From Hibiscus mutabilis (taxonomy: Eukaryota > Streptophyta > Magnoliopsida > Malvales > Malvaceae): DNA of 64,000 nucleotides. This document shows, one piece after another, positions 45,213 through 55,520 of the stretch (positions are counted from its first letter, which is position 1; every line of letters starts with the position of its first letter). The notes beneath the pieces were generated by a model, which was not told where the DNA came from, searched no databases, and saw only the letters and a list, made by a program, of their open reading frames with translations. Location: contig CM033744.1 of assembly GCA_019671005.1 (NCBI GenBank), positions 14,128,128-14,192,127 of the forward strand, written 5' to 3'. Made by a program: the position numbers and the translations under genes.

Positions 45213-45898
45213 GTGAGGGTTTTTGCTTACCGTGTGGGAAAGAATGATACCGATGTGATTATAGGTACATTTACTTTACATTCTATATCATTGCTTTCTT
45301 TGATAGATTCTGGTTCTACACATTTATACATCTTGCGTGAACATGCATGTTTGCTTGATATACATGTAGAGGTGTTAGATGTTGGTATGTGGGTAACTAG
45401 TTCTTTTGGTGAGACAGTAGTTGTTAGGAGGTTGTATAAGAGATGTCCTTTGATTGTCCAAGGTCATGTGTTTGCGGCTGATTTGATAGAGCTGGCATTT
45501 TATGGTTTTGATGTAATCTTAATGATGAATTGGTTGTCAGAGCATAAGGTTGTGGTTGATTTTGAGACCAAGCAAGTTTTGATGAAACTTGCCAAGGATT
45601 ACGAAGTGGTAGTTGTGGGTGAGAATGTCAAATTCTTGTCCAATGTTGTTTCAGCTTTGGAAGCGCAAAAGATGTTGGAAGCTAGGGGTCAAGCATACCT
45701 AGCTTATGTTATAAACCCTAATATGAAGAAAGTGCATTCCCAGGATATTCGTATTGTTTACGATTTTCTAAGAGTGTTTCCAAAAGAGTTGTCTGGTTTG
45801 CCGCTAGATAGGGAGGTGGAATTTCCCATTGAGACGTATGCGAATACGACTCCAGTATCGATTGCACCGTATCACATGGAACCGAAGGAATTGAAGGA
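45213..45898 (+). CDS. A2 protease to pre-RT segment (Del/Tekay type), truncated
   Basis: An open frame from 45213. It carries L-I-D-S-G-S-T-H, the retropepsin catalytic motif, at 45303-45326, then about 80 residues later D-V-I-L-M-M-N-W-L, where the family normally has I-L-G-M-D-W-L, so Gly and Asp are replaced. After about 180 residues comes F-P-K-E-L-S-G-L-P, the usual lead into RT. The frame is cut at about 45899, just before the first RT block, by inverted satellite; the next 28 bases to the stop at 45926 are satellite-derived. Without RT the element could not replicate alone. The true start of the polyprotein is in gag; 45213 is only the first Met of this open stretch. Confidence 0.8.
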
Positions 45899-46157
45899 GA
45901 TAAAATATTTTATTATGAGCTTTTGAATATGATTACATAGCTTAATCTCAATTTTAGAACTTTTTACTTGGTTAAAATTCCAACAGCTCCATTGTAAAGC
46001 CCATTTAGATATGCATGCCTTAGCGCCCAACAAAATGGTCGTAAAATAAGATTAAATCAATTTTTGTGACTTAAAATATTTAGTTATGGGCTTTTGAACA
46101 TGATTATACAGTTCAACCTCAATTTTAGAACTTTTTACTCGGTTAAAATTCCAACGG
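45899..46157 (-). repeat. Inverted satellite stub, about 1.5 monomers
   Basis: The plus strand reads the reverse complement of the 170 bp satellite (for example GGTTAAAATTCCAACGGG at the right edge and GGGCTTTTGAACATGATTAT near 46088). It directly joins Del/Tekay protease-RT sequence on the left and LINE-type sequence on the right. It is the only satellite in this orientation in the window. Confidence 0.9.
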
Positions 46158-46324
46158 GTGGGAAAATGATTTTTCTCTTAACCCTCTCAAACCTCTCAAC
46201 TCTTCACATTTCCCTGCCGCCCTATACCTCTCCCATTTCTAGTATTTCACTTCATCATTTTCCTTTAGCCTATTCTCCTTGGTTTCTACCTGCTCTTATG
46301 GCCCCTATCTTCTCAGCATTCTGG

Positions 46325-46600
46325 TTCTGGGAGATGGTGGTTGCTGATCACAAATCTACTTATTCTTCTTTGGTTGATGCGTCTAGGTAAGGGGAAACGG
46401 TGGTCGTTGATTGAGGTTATGACCTTGCTATTCCTCGAGTTTCTATGACTGTGCGATTTTAGTTTTGGGAGATGGTGATCGTGAGTCACAAGTTTGTCGT
46501 TGCTTCTTTGGTCGCTGTATCTAGGTAAGGGGAAACGATGGTCATTGGTTGGGGCTCCGACCTTACGAATCTTAGGGTTTTTGGCTGTGCGATGCCCTAG
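46325..46600 (+). repeat. Tandem duplication, about 139 bp unit, two copies
   Basis: GGGAGATGG begins at 46329 and 46468, CTAGGTAAGGGGAAACG follows in both, and CTGTGCGAT closes both. The copies differ by many substitutions. Confidence 0.75.
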
Positions 46601-47161
46601 GGCCTTGGGTCTTGCCCTATTCTCTTTTCTTTCCTTGGCTCTTCCATCGGGTTCGGCGAGAATGCTCTAATTTGAGAGGTAATACTTTCCAGTTACAATG
46701 CCATCTAATTTTGTGGTTAATGTTGATCGAATCTCTCTGGGTTCCTCTAATCTACCACATTTATATTTGTATGTGGGATGTTTTTGTTCTTTTCCTTATG
46801 GTTGCTGTCTATTCTAGATCTAGCATCCCTCGGGTTAGAATCAACTAGGTCATTATGGATATTGTTGAGCATCTCTATGGCATCAAGTTGTCCGAGTCAT
46901 AATTGTTATCATTGATTCATACTTTAATTATTGTTATGTTTGGCCCTTTTCTTGCGCTTGTTCTATTATTCTGGATCTGAATTCTTGTTTGTTGGTAAGA
47001 ATGATCTGTTTTGTTTTGATTCTTATGCTATTTTGTAATTTTATTCCAAACTTGAATTCCTGTTATGGCTCAATTCATATTTGGAACTATTGTTCCTTTA
47101 GCATGGTTTTTTTTCCTCCAATTGTTGGCAATTATGGTTCATACTATTGGTGATGGTTTAA

Positions 47162-47497
47162 TTGAAACTTTCTTTATGCTTTTATGTTCCTCAAGCACTG
47201 CCCTCTGTCGACATGGGAGAGGGATCATTGGCGACAACCAAATTGTTGGCAACAAATACACGAATTATGGGCGACAACATAGGGGAATTCTTTCGGGTTT
47301 GGATAACCATGGATGCCACCAAACCACTTCAAAGATGCGTTGTGCTGGGTGGGTTAGGGTCCACTTCAAAAATATGCCCTATCCAATACGAAAGATTGCC
47401 TCTGTTTTGCCATGGTTGCAGCATTATTGGGCACCCGGCTATCACCTATCCAACAATTAAAATCTTGGCGACTATAAAGTTGCAATACGGGGATTAG
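47162..47497 (+). pseudogene. LINE ORF1-like zinc-knuckle fragment
   Basis: A 111-codon open frame. The second half reads V-W-I-T-M-D-A-T-K-P-L, then Y-E-R-L-P-L-F-C-H-G-C, then G-H-P. This is the order of the DUF4283-linked zinc knuckle (zf-CCHC_4 type) in plant LINE ORF1 proteins, where a basic residue before P-L and the Y-E-R-L-P-x-F-C string are nearly invariant. The CX2CX4HX4C knuckle has its last Cys changed to Tyr. ORF1 proteins bind element RNA. The N-terminal part before about 47270 is not recognisable. Confidence 0.65.
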
Positions 47498-47795
47498 CTT
47501 CGTGTCGACCCTCCCAAGAGTCAAGGGCCCTCGCGACCACGGGGCAGGATTTGTTACCATGATGTAGTAGCTTCTTCCTCTACACCAAGTGGTGAGAGGG
47601 GTAAGGTTATCAGTTTTAAGTTTAATTTAATTCCTTTTTATCCAAGCTTTTTGACCATTTCTTTGTGTGCTTTGTGTGCAGATGAGGGAGAGATCTCCCT
47701 TGAGGACAACGTTGATGATGAATTGCTTGACGTGGATTTGATCAATATCGCGACTGAGCCAGGTAGTCCAACCGGGATTGGATCTACCATAACTG

Positions 47796-48237
47796 GTGAT
47801 GGGCTTGAAGGGGCATTTTTTTGAACCTCTAGAGGCTTTTGATACTATGCCTCATAATGCTTGTTTCCCTGCTACTATTACCACTGCTGCGACAGCAACA
47901 ACGGCCATTGTTAGCCTTGTTGCGATGTCTACTAAGACTGCAGAGTTGGAATCTGCTGCTGCTACCGTGAACCTTGAGGCACCTGTCTATGCCCTTGCTG
48001 AACAAGAAAACCGTTTTGTCCTGGTGGATGATCCCATAGTTCCTTCTAGAATAGTAGCCACTGTCGTCTCTAATATTGAAGGAACCGGCATGCCAGATCC
48101 AAGCAAAGATGACTCGCCCGTACTCATTGATTTTGAAGCATGGCTCGTGTCTAAACCACCCTCCGCGGTGGCAACCATTCCAAGTAAACTAGTGATGGCT
48201 CCTCGCAATTTCAAACGCAGTCATACGCTTACGGAGG
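47796..48237 (+). pseudogene. LINE ORF1 C-terminal-like open frame, cut by element D
   Basis: An Ala/Thr/Val-rich open frame, low in recognisable motifs. The annotated open stretch runs to 48293, but its last 19 codons are LTR sequence of element D. It probably belongs to the same ORF1 as 47162-47497 after a frameshift. No domain is recognised. Confidence 0.35.
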
Positions 48238-49040
48238 TGTTGCGCGTAATAAGTGCTCCGCAATTGTTCAAGTGTACACGTCGCAAGTTATAGTATAAAA
48301 GATATCATCTCCACAGGGATTGGTGCCACTTCAAGAATCTAATATCTTGCACTGTAAAAAGTAAAAACACAAGTAGGTGATTGTAGGAGTTTAACTAACA
48401 ACTAAAGTAGAAAGCAAGAAAGTAAAAGAAGATGCAATCAAATGAGAGAGAATAGGCCAGGTTATCTTGAGTTGAGGTGTGATAGCCGATAGGATCGTCT
48501 TGATAAAAGAGTGCAAGGGCAACTCAGTTGCTGTGGCAACTTGCGCAGCGGGGTTGCCTTGTCAACTAATCGTTGGTTGCCTGGGCAACTAGTTGGGCAA
48601 CTAGTTGGGCGGCTGGATAGTAACTTCAAGGTTCGGCAGAGCATTCCTCAATGGTTTCTTCTTATCCCTAAGTTGAAACTCTAGCTAATTGTGCATGCCT
48701 TGACAATACATCCCTGCGTGAATGAAGGGTGAACAACAACCAATCTTGCGCTCCTCTTAGCCGTTGAAATCCTTAAATTATTCCTAAGTCGGATTAATCT
48801 TCACCATCAATAGATTGAATAAAGACCATACTCATTTGTTTCTTGAATCTAACTCTCCCGATATTAGATAAATAGATGAAGTTACGAGATCCTCTCCCAA
48901 TTCACTCCCAAACAAGAATAAAAGCCAAGAATGAGTAAACCTTGAATTGAAAGTGCAAACTCTTATTACCTAAACAAAATCCAATTGTTTCTCACAACCA
49001 CAAAACACAATAACCTTAGCCAAATAGATTTAGTTCATGG
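48238..49040 (-). repeat. D 3' LTR, truncated
   Basis: It matches the first 800 bp (plus reading) of the E and F LTRs, starting TGTTGCGCG, with the palindrome cluster at 48531-48590 (one perfect site, 48577-48588). The remainder, including the 36 bp minisatellite and TATA region, is missing. Confidence 0.85.
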
Positions 49041-50475
49041 CCAGTTCCTCTTGTGACTTCAGTATCGCTAGGTAAACCTCATTGTGGTCTAGTATTCAGG
49101 TTTTGGGCAAATTGTCCGACTTGATTTTCCAATGATTTGATTGCCGCCTCTTGGTTTTGCAATCTCATATCGGTCCTGTTAATAAAAGCACCAGTTCTTT
49201 TTATGAAGTTACTATTCTCAGCCATATAAGATTCAATTTTCAACATAAAAGCATTGAGAGAATTTTCCAAAGAACTAGATGTTGTCGGTTGTTGCTGCGA
49301 CAACTGTTGTCGTGGCATATCCTGCTGGAATCCCGATGCTTGTGCATTCTGATTGTTATGGTTTAGAGCATTGCTGGGATTACTCCATAAAAAAATTGGG
49401 TGCTTCTTCCAAGCTGGATTGTATGTATTGGACATCACATTGTTGTTTCGGTTGTAATTCCTCACATAAAAGCTGGATTTCAAATTCTGCATACATTCAG
49501 AAGAATCATGGTTACCACCACATAACTCACAAAAGGAATCCATTACCTTGACTTCCTGTGTGTTGTTTGGTTTCTGCATGTTCCGGACCATCTTTGTTCG
49601 AGTGGCCAATTGTGCGAAATTGAGTCTGGTGATCCCAGTTCATGTATTGTGGCTTGGCATCTAACTCCTCCTCTTCTAGCAGATGGGAATTGATAATCAT
49701 TCTTGGCAAGCCTGTTTAGAATTTGCATTGCTTCCTCCGACGACTTATCTAGTAGTATGCCGTTTGCCGAGGCATCTAGCATCATCCTTGTTGGTGTATT
49801 CACAGCGTTGTAAAACATTGTTACTTGTGTCCACGCTGGGAATCCGTGTATGGGGCATTTGTGTATAAGTTCTCTATATCGCTCCCAAGCCTCGTACATG
49901 GATTCATCATCTGCCTACCGAAAATAAGTAATTTCATTACAAAGCATATCAGTCAAATTTGTAGGATTAAATCGAGCAAGGAAATCGCGACAAAGATCGG
50001 TGCAAGATCCTATTGATCCAGCAGGAATACTATTCAACCATGCTTTTGCCCTATCCCTCAGTGAATAAGGGAATAATCTTAATCGTAAAACATCGGGGGT
50101 GGCTCCTTGTATTTTGAATAAATTGCAAATCTCAATGAAAGATTTAAGATGTTGTCGTGCATATTCAGTTGCTGAGCCACCAAATTGACCAATTGTGTTG
50201 ATCTTATTGAACATCACCGGTTTCAAGTCAAAGTGGTCGACTTCAATTTCAGGCGTGACAACTCCTGGATTGAGTCCTTGAAGATCTTCTTCAAGATAGT
50301 CTCGAATAGTTCTGTTTCGGGCAAGAATCATTCCTCCTCCTGCTGGAACATCTTGATTCATATTGTCGTCTTGATTAGCCATTGCTACTTTTAACCTTCG
50401 TCTAAGTCATTGCAAGGTTCATTCTATTTCTGGATCAAAGGGATATTCTGGTATAATCAGTCTCGCCCTGGTCAT
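49041..50475 (-). pseudogene. D gag
   Basis: The ATG at 50473-50475 (M-T-R-A-R) is in the same context as in B and E. Stops follow early (about 50415) and between the domain pieces at 49915, 49543 and 49079. The gag domain is recognisable by L-R-D-R-A-K-A-W-L-N-S at about 50030-50065, F-L-A-R-F-N-P-T-N-L near 49970, and M-Y-E-A-W-E-R-Y at about 49875. A CX2CX3HX4C knuckle (C-E-L-C-G-G-N-H) lies near 49515. It closely resembles E gag (58000-59390) in order and wording. It ends at the deletion junction with the LTR. Confidence 0.82.
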
Positions 50476-50566
50476 ATACCAATGCAAAACCAAAGTTTGT
50501 TAGCCTTTTGAATCTTAAACAAGAAAAATAAAAAGTGCAAGAAAATAAAAACAAAGTTGCTATTGC

Positions 50567-50587
50567 CAATCCCTAGCAACGGCGCCA
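50567..50587 (-). promoter_or_regulatory. D primer-binding site (Asp tRNA type)
   Basis: The minus strand reads TGGCGCCGTTGCTAGGGATTG, two or three changes from the Asp-tRNA complement. Confidence 0.86.
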
Positions 50588-50593
50588 AAAACT

Positions 50594-50769
50594 TGTTGTG
50601 CATAATAAGTGTTCCGCAATTGTGCAAGTGTACACGTCGCAAGTTATAGTATAAAAGATATCGTCTCCACAGGGATTGGTGCCACTTCAAGAATCTAATC
50701 TCTTGCACTGTAAAAAGTAAAAACATAAGTAGGTGATTGTAGTATTTTAACTAACAACTAACTAGAAAG
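50594..50769 (-). repeat. LTR shared by D and F, left part
   Basis: The first 176 bp of an LTR starting TGTTGTGC. It is interrupted by E directly after GAAAG (50765-50769) and resumes at 61035. Confidence 0.85.
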
Positions 50770-52257
50770 TGTTGTGCGTAAAAGTGCTACGCAATTGTGC
50801 AAGTATACACGTTGCAAGTTATAGTATAAAAGATATCGTCTCCACAGGGATTGGTGCCACTTCAAGAATATAGTCTCTTGCACTGTAAAAAGTAAAAACA
50901 CAAATAAAGGATTATAGGAGTTTTAACTAATCTAGAAAGCAATAAAGTAAAAGAAAAGATGAGATCAAATAAGAGGTGTGATAGCCGATTGGATCGTCTT
51001 GGTAAAAGAGTGCACGGGCAACTCAATTGCCGTGGCAACTTGCACAACGGGGTTGCCTTGGCAACTAATCGATGGTTGTCTGGCAACTAGTTGGGCAACT
51101 ACTTGGGCGTCTGGGCAGCAACCTTCAAGGTTTGGCAGAGCGTTCTTCAATGGTTTCTTCTTATCCCTAAGTCGAAACTCTAGCTACTTGAGAATGCCTT
51201 GATAATACATCCCTGCGTGAATCAAGGGTGAACAACAACCAATCTTGCGCTCCTCTTAGCCGTTGAAATCCTTAACTTATTTCTAAGCCGGATTAATCTT
51301 CACCATCAATAGATTGAATAAAGATCATATTCATTCGTTTCTTGAATCTAACTCTCCTGATATTAGATAAATAGATGAAGTTACGAGATCCTCTCCCAAT
51401 TCACTCGCAAACAAGAATAAGAACCAAGAATGAATAAACCTTGAATAGAAAAGTGCAAACTCTTATTACCTAAACAAAAACCAATAGTTTCTCACAACCA
51501 CAAAACACAATAACCATAGCCAAATAGATTTAGTTCATGGCTAGGTTCCAAAGAAACACAAGATAAATAATCCCTAGCATGAACCCAATCGAACAAGAAA
51601 GAAAAGGATGAAGAAGGAGGCTTGTCGAAATCCTCCTTTCCCTAGATGCTTGTCGAAAATTCTCTCCTCTTGCCCTCCTTGGAGTTATCGAAGTTCCCTT
51701 CTCTTGCTCTCTATGGATTGTCGAAATCTCCCTCTTATTTATAGGGTTAGGCCAAAGTCCTTCTTTGAGGAGGAAGTTAAGTTGGAATTAAATTATCTTT
51801 AAAGAATATAATTCTTTATTATAATTATATTCCTACTAGAACTTCTCCTATCTTCTTGGAATTTAATTCTTCTTTAATCTCTTCATGGAAATCAAATTCC
51901 TTTGGGATTGGGCTTTGCTCCACGTCATCTTGGGCTTTTCTAGTCAACAATTTCGACTACCATATCACCTTTGCTCTTGCCGACAATTGCTCTGGCAACT
52001 AGCTCGGCGTCTCCTTCATGCATTGCCCTGGCAACTAGCTCTAGCCTTGCTTTGGCAAATGATCCTGCACATACACACAAAACACTCCAAAGCAGCATCT
52101 TTTCCCACAAAACTACCAAGTTATGTAATCAAGCTCAACGATGGAAGGAAACATGGATTAATGCATGAATGGCTAATTATGCAACTAATATGAGCCTAAG
52201 TCTAACAATAATATGAGTAAAAGGGGTAAGAAAAATAGTACTTTTGAACACTTATCA
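50770..52257 (-). repeat. E 3' LTR
   Basis: 1488 bp, a copy of 59510-61034. In plus reading it starts TGTTGTGCG and ends CACTTATCA. It has palindromes at 51027 and 51053, a minus-strand TATA box at 51736-51743 and a short form of the 36 bp minisatellite at 51986-52060. Confidence 0.92.
51736..51743 (-). promoter_or_regulatory. TATA box of E 3' LTR
   Basis: TATAAATA on the minus strand, conserved at 60512-60519 in the partner LTR. Confidence 0.6.
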
Positions 52258-53124
52258 CACCCCCAAACTCGAACTATTGCTTGTTCTCAAGCAATGCAAA
52301 CTCATAATTACCTGCCAAGACTTCAATTTTCACAAACTTAGCTTTGAACTTGATTTCAATTCTCTGAACCGGGGCACAAAGTATGATTGGCTTTTCATTT
52401 TTTTGAAAAACTTAGGAATTACTCGGAATCAAACTATAATGCTTGTGAGTGTGTGCGGAGTTGTGTGCAAGTTGATTTTTTGGATTCTATGCAAACAATA
52501 GGTTTTCAAATTACTTTATTGGGTTCTTTTTAACATGTTTTAACTAGAGCCAGTTTTGGGCACCTCTAGTGTTTTGTTTTTAGTTTTATTAAGTTAATTT
52601 ATTCAACTAGAGCCGGTTTCGGGCACCTCTAGCTATCAATTTTTTTAACACATACTAGAGCCAGTTTTCGGGCACCTCTAGTGATCAATTTTTTTAGCAC
52701 ATGCTAGAGCCAATTTCGGGCACCTCTAGCATTCATCCAATTTTTATTCTAATCCCCTAATTTGTTAATTATCAACCTAAGTTCACTAGAATTCTTTAAA
52801 TCAATCAAACCACAACAGTGTTTCATCGAAATTAGCATCATAGTAAAATTCTAAGTTTTTCCATGGTTATCCTAGAATGAAAAATTCTATCAATTAAGTG
52901 CATTAGCAAAGTCATCATCGGATATTCATCAAATCTAAACAATTCTTGTTCCAATTAAAGGCATGGCAAGCAATTTATGTATCCTAAATGTAATACTTAA
53001 GATGAATGTAACTAAACATGGTAACTACTAATAACAATCCCCCCCAAACTCGAGTTAGGCATTGTCCTCAATGCATGCATTAAAGAAAAATAAAAATAAC
53101 GAAAAATAAAATGCATACGAGGAC
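52258..53124 (-). other. E 3' untranslated region with four inverted-repeat motifs and two stem-loop modules
   Basis: Stem-loops lie at 52276-52295 (eight-base perfect arms) and 53059-53074 (six-base perfect arms), each next to CCCCCAAACTCGA. CTAGAG-N14-CTCTAG motifs lie at 52544-52569, 52607-52632, 52655-52681 (one extra base) and 52704-52729. No coding sequence is seen. Confidence 0.8.
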
Positions 53125-53553
53125 TTACTCCGAGAGTTCGTCATCGTAGATGATTAGTTTCCTTTTTGTCGGTGTCTTGATTCTCTTGCTTGAACGCGAT
53201 GGTTGTTTTCTTGTTGCCAGTGGTGGAATCGATCCTCGTATAGGGTTGTCCTCATCGTCCTCTTCATCAGTGTCATTGGCTTTTGGCTTGGACGATTGAA
53301 TTGATGCGGTCTTTGTTGGTGCAATGGAGGACTCGTCTGAATCTGAAAAATCAAAAAATGATTCCGTAGGAGTTGATTCGGGCATAGGTGCTTTACCTTT
53401 GTCTTTTTGCCGGGATGTCTTTAGCTTTGGTTGTCGTGGCATCTTCAGGGTTGGTTGCCATGGCATTAGCTTGTGCAGGCACGATGTAGGTTGCCGCGAC
53501 ATCATCTGTTGTGGTTGCCGTGGCAAGTAGTCGGTAGTGAATTTCCTTAGCAT
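53125..53553 (-). pseudogene. E extra-ORF tail, palindrome-rich
   Basis: A 142-codon open frame whose last third (Ser/Asp/Glu-rich, then basic, ending K-L-I-I-Y-D-D-E-L-S-E) matches the same ORF in F and B. The first third is a run of L/M/S-P-R-Q-P units, each written by a TTGCC/GGCAA-type palindrome, including a perfect one at 53515-53526. The N-terminal domain seen in B (32922-33236 and 39258-39630) is absent: only about 130 bp separate this frame from the end of integrase. It is annotated as a remnant; its ATG at 53553 is not thought to be a real start. Confidence 0.65.
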
Positions 53554-53689
53554 AGTGGTTGTGAGTCTTGTTGTGGAAAAGAAAACCTGGAAACTAAAGA
53601 TAATGAAGAAAAATAAAATATCTCTTAAAAATAAAAATAAAAAGAAGAAGAAAATATTGAAAGGAGAGCATGCTCATGCATCTCCTAAG

Positions 53690-54715
53690 TTGACCACTTC
53701 TTTGTTACGTTCCACATGGGGGCACCATTGTAGTGCTTCAATCTTTGTCCATTAACTTTGAATTCATGGTTGTCAGAGATGGACTTGATTATCATAGCAC
53801 CATGGGAGAATGGTTTGACGACTTCGAATGGTCCCGACCATCTTGATTTCAGCGTTCTCGGGAAAAGTTTTAACCGAGAATTGAATAGGAGAACTAGTTG
53901 CCCTGGCGTGAATTGTCGTGGCAATAGTTTCTTGTCATGCCATCACTTTGTTTTCTCCTTGTAGATTCGTGCATTGTTATAGGCGAGTGCACGGAATTCT
54001 TCTATCTCATTGAGGTCCAACAAACGCTTTTGTCTGGCACTTTCCCAATCCATATTCACGGTCTTGATTGCCCAATATGCCTTATGTTCGATTTCCACCG
54101 GTAGATGGCATGATATGCCCAAAGTGCGTTGTCTAGTCTTAATGACCAATCCTTCCTAGAGGGATTTACAACTTTCTCGAGTATACCCTTCAATTCCCGG
54201 TTGGAAATTTCTGCTTGCCTGTTGGTTTGTGAGTGATATGCCGTGGCGATCTTGTGTGATATGCCGAAGCGTTGCAACATCTTGGCAATTAGTCTATTGT
54301 CAAAATGCTTGCCTTCGTCACTGATAATTGCTCTCGGCATCCCGAACCGTGTAAATATGTTTTTCTGCAAGAATCGTTGCACGGTCTTAGAATCGTTGTT
54401 GGGAACTGCAGCTGCCTCAACCCATTTAGACACGTAGTCGATGGCAAGTAAGATGTATAGGTTGCCGAATGAAGATGGGAAAGGTCCCATAAAATCGATC
54501 CCCCACACATCGAACAATTCCACCTCGATGATGTTCTGGAGTGGCATCTCATGTCGTCTAGAGATATTTCCCGTCCTCTGGCAACGATCACATTGCTTGT
54601 AAAAGTCTTGGGCATCTTTGTACAATGTTGGCCAATACAAACCAGATTGCAAAACTTTGGCCGCGGTACGAGTTCCTCCAAAATGTCCTCCATAGGGTGA
54701 AGAATAGCATTACCG
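53690..54715 (-). pseudogene. E integrase
   Basis: Integrase inserts the element DNA into the chromosome. Visible from the right: the H-H-C-C zinc region (S-P-Y-G-G-H near 54690, C-D-R-C-Q-R at about 54590); the catalytic core with D in G-I-D-F-M-G (about 54503), D in I-S-D-E-G-K-H-F (about 54325) and E in S-N-R-E-L-K-G (about 54208); and a C-terminal part with the R-W-S-G-P-F-E-V-V segment at about 53830 typical of the GPY/F domain. A TAA near 54710 separates it from RNase H, and the frame shifts near 54110 and at about 53930. All three catalytic acids are present. No chromodomain is seen. Confidence 0.87.
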
Positions 54716-54902
54716 GAGTACATTTTGTTGCTCTTCTTCAGGGACACATCGGCGTATAACCTGATTTGCACATTGTTTAAACAAAAGAGGCTCGTCCCAA
54801 AAGTAATGCTTAGCATCATGGCGGAACCGATTCTTCCCTTGGTGAGTAATGCCATAAGGAAAAATACCACAAACAAGGAAACTAACTAAATCTGCGTACC
54901 AG

Positions 54903-55068
54903 GGTATTGTCGAGGCATGTGCTGCCGTGGTGACTGCTCCCAGAATTGCCAAGGCGTGCGCGTCAAAGGCTACTGTGGCGTCGAGAGTTGTCGAGGCATT
55001 TGCATCCATGGTTGCCGAGGCGTCGAGGGTTGCTGAGGCATGCACGTCCATGGTTACCGAGGCAACTA
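54903..55068 (-). repeat. In-frame repeat inside E pol, between RNase H and integrase
   Basis: Eight degenerate GCC-TC-GGCAAC units on the minus strand, spaced mainly 24 and 18 bp in alternation (42 bp period). They are kept in frame and encode an A/T/D/M-rich stretch of about 55 residues (for example D-A-S-A-T-M-D-A-N-A). It sits between the end of RNase H (F-S-D-E-Q) and the P-W-Y-A-D block that normally follows almost directly. Confidence 0.8.
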
Positions 55069-55089
55069 AAATTTGTTCATCCGAGAATG

Positions 55090-55520
55090 CATTGCATATC
55101 TCTAGATCAGTGTCCTCCTCCCTGTTGCGTTCTAAATGTGATAAGTGATCGGCCACTTGATATTCTATTCCTTTTATGTCCTTAATTTCAATATCAAATT
55201 CTTGTAAAAGTAATATCAAACGAGGTTTAGCATCCTTTTTAGAAAATAGGTATTTGATTGTCGAATGGTCCGTATGAACAATTACCTTTGTACCAATCAA
55301 ATAGGATCGGAACTTGTCAAAAGCGAAAACTACAGCTAGTAACTCTTTCTCCGTTGTTGTGTAATTCACTTGAGCACTATTAAGAGCTTTACTAGCGTAG
55401 TATATCACATGGAAGGTCTTACCTGTGCGTTGGCCTAGGACTGCTCCTACCGCGAAATCACTTGCATCACACATGAGCTTAAAAGGTAGCGTCCAATCTG
55501 GTGGAACGACAATGGGTACC
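55090..55520 (-). pseudogene. E RNase H domain
   Basis: It lies in the 419-codon frame 54710-55969. C-D-A-S-D (about 55468), E-K-E-L-L-A-V (about 55345), H-T-D-H-S (about 55280) and V-A-D-H-L-S (about 55147) supply the four catalytic acids. Near 55210 the segment P-R-L-I-L-L-L-Q is three residues shorter than in B (P-R-L-I-R-W-I-L-L-L-Q), a small in-frame deletion. It is continuous with RT upstream and the repeat insert downstream. Confidence 0.87.

Larger units (their letters stand above)
46158..48237 (+). mobile_element. LINE-type 5' region and ORF1 fragment
   Basis: About 2.1 kb between the satellite stub and element D. The left part (46158-47060) is non-coding with a 139 bp tandem duplication, as in a LINE 5' untranslated region. 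47160-47500 has the hallmark of plant LINE ORF1. No endonuclease or RT is present because element D interrupts at 48238. The class is inferred from ORF1 only; a host gene with the same zinc-knuckle domain cannot be excluded. Confidence 0.55.
48238..50769 (-). mobile_element. Element D: gag-only Athila-like remnant, minus strand
   Basis: In plus order: a truncated LTR (48238-49040), gag (49041-50475), primer-binding site (50567-50587), then the start of an LTR (50594-50769) that is interrupted by E and continues at 61035-62370. Everything between gag and the 3' LTR has been deleted. The left LTR joins gag at TCATGG, a string present in both parents (LTR near 60313, gag near 57954), so microhomology-mediated deletion is likely. 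The left flank is GGAGG (48233-48237). Confidence 0.82.

Noticed and set aside
46612..47460. Possible host gene upstream of the LINE-type fragment
   Set aside because: Open frames are short and lack recognisable domains apart from the zinc-knuckle part. A host origin cannot be excluded but is not supported.
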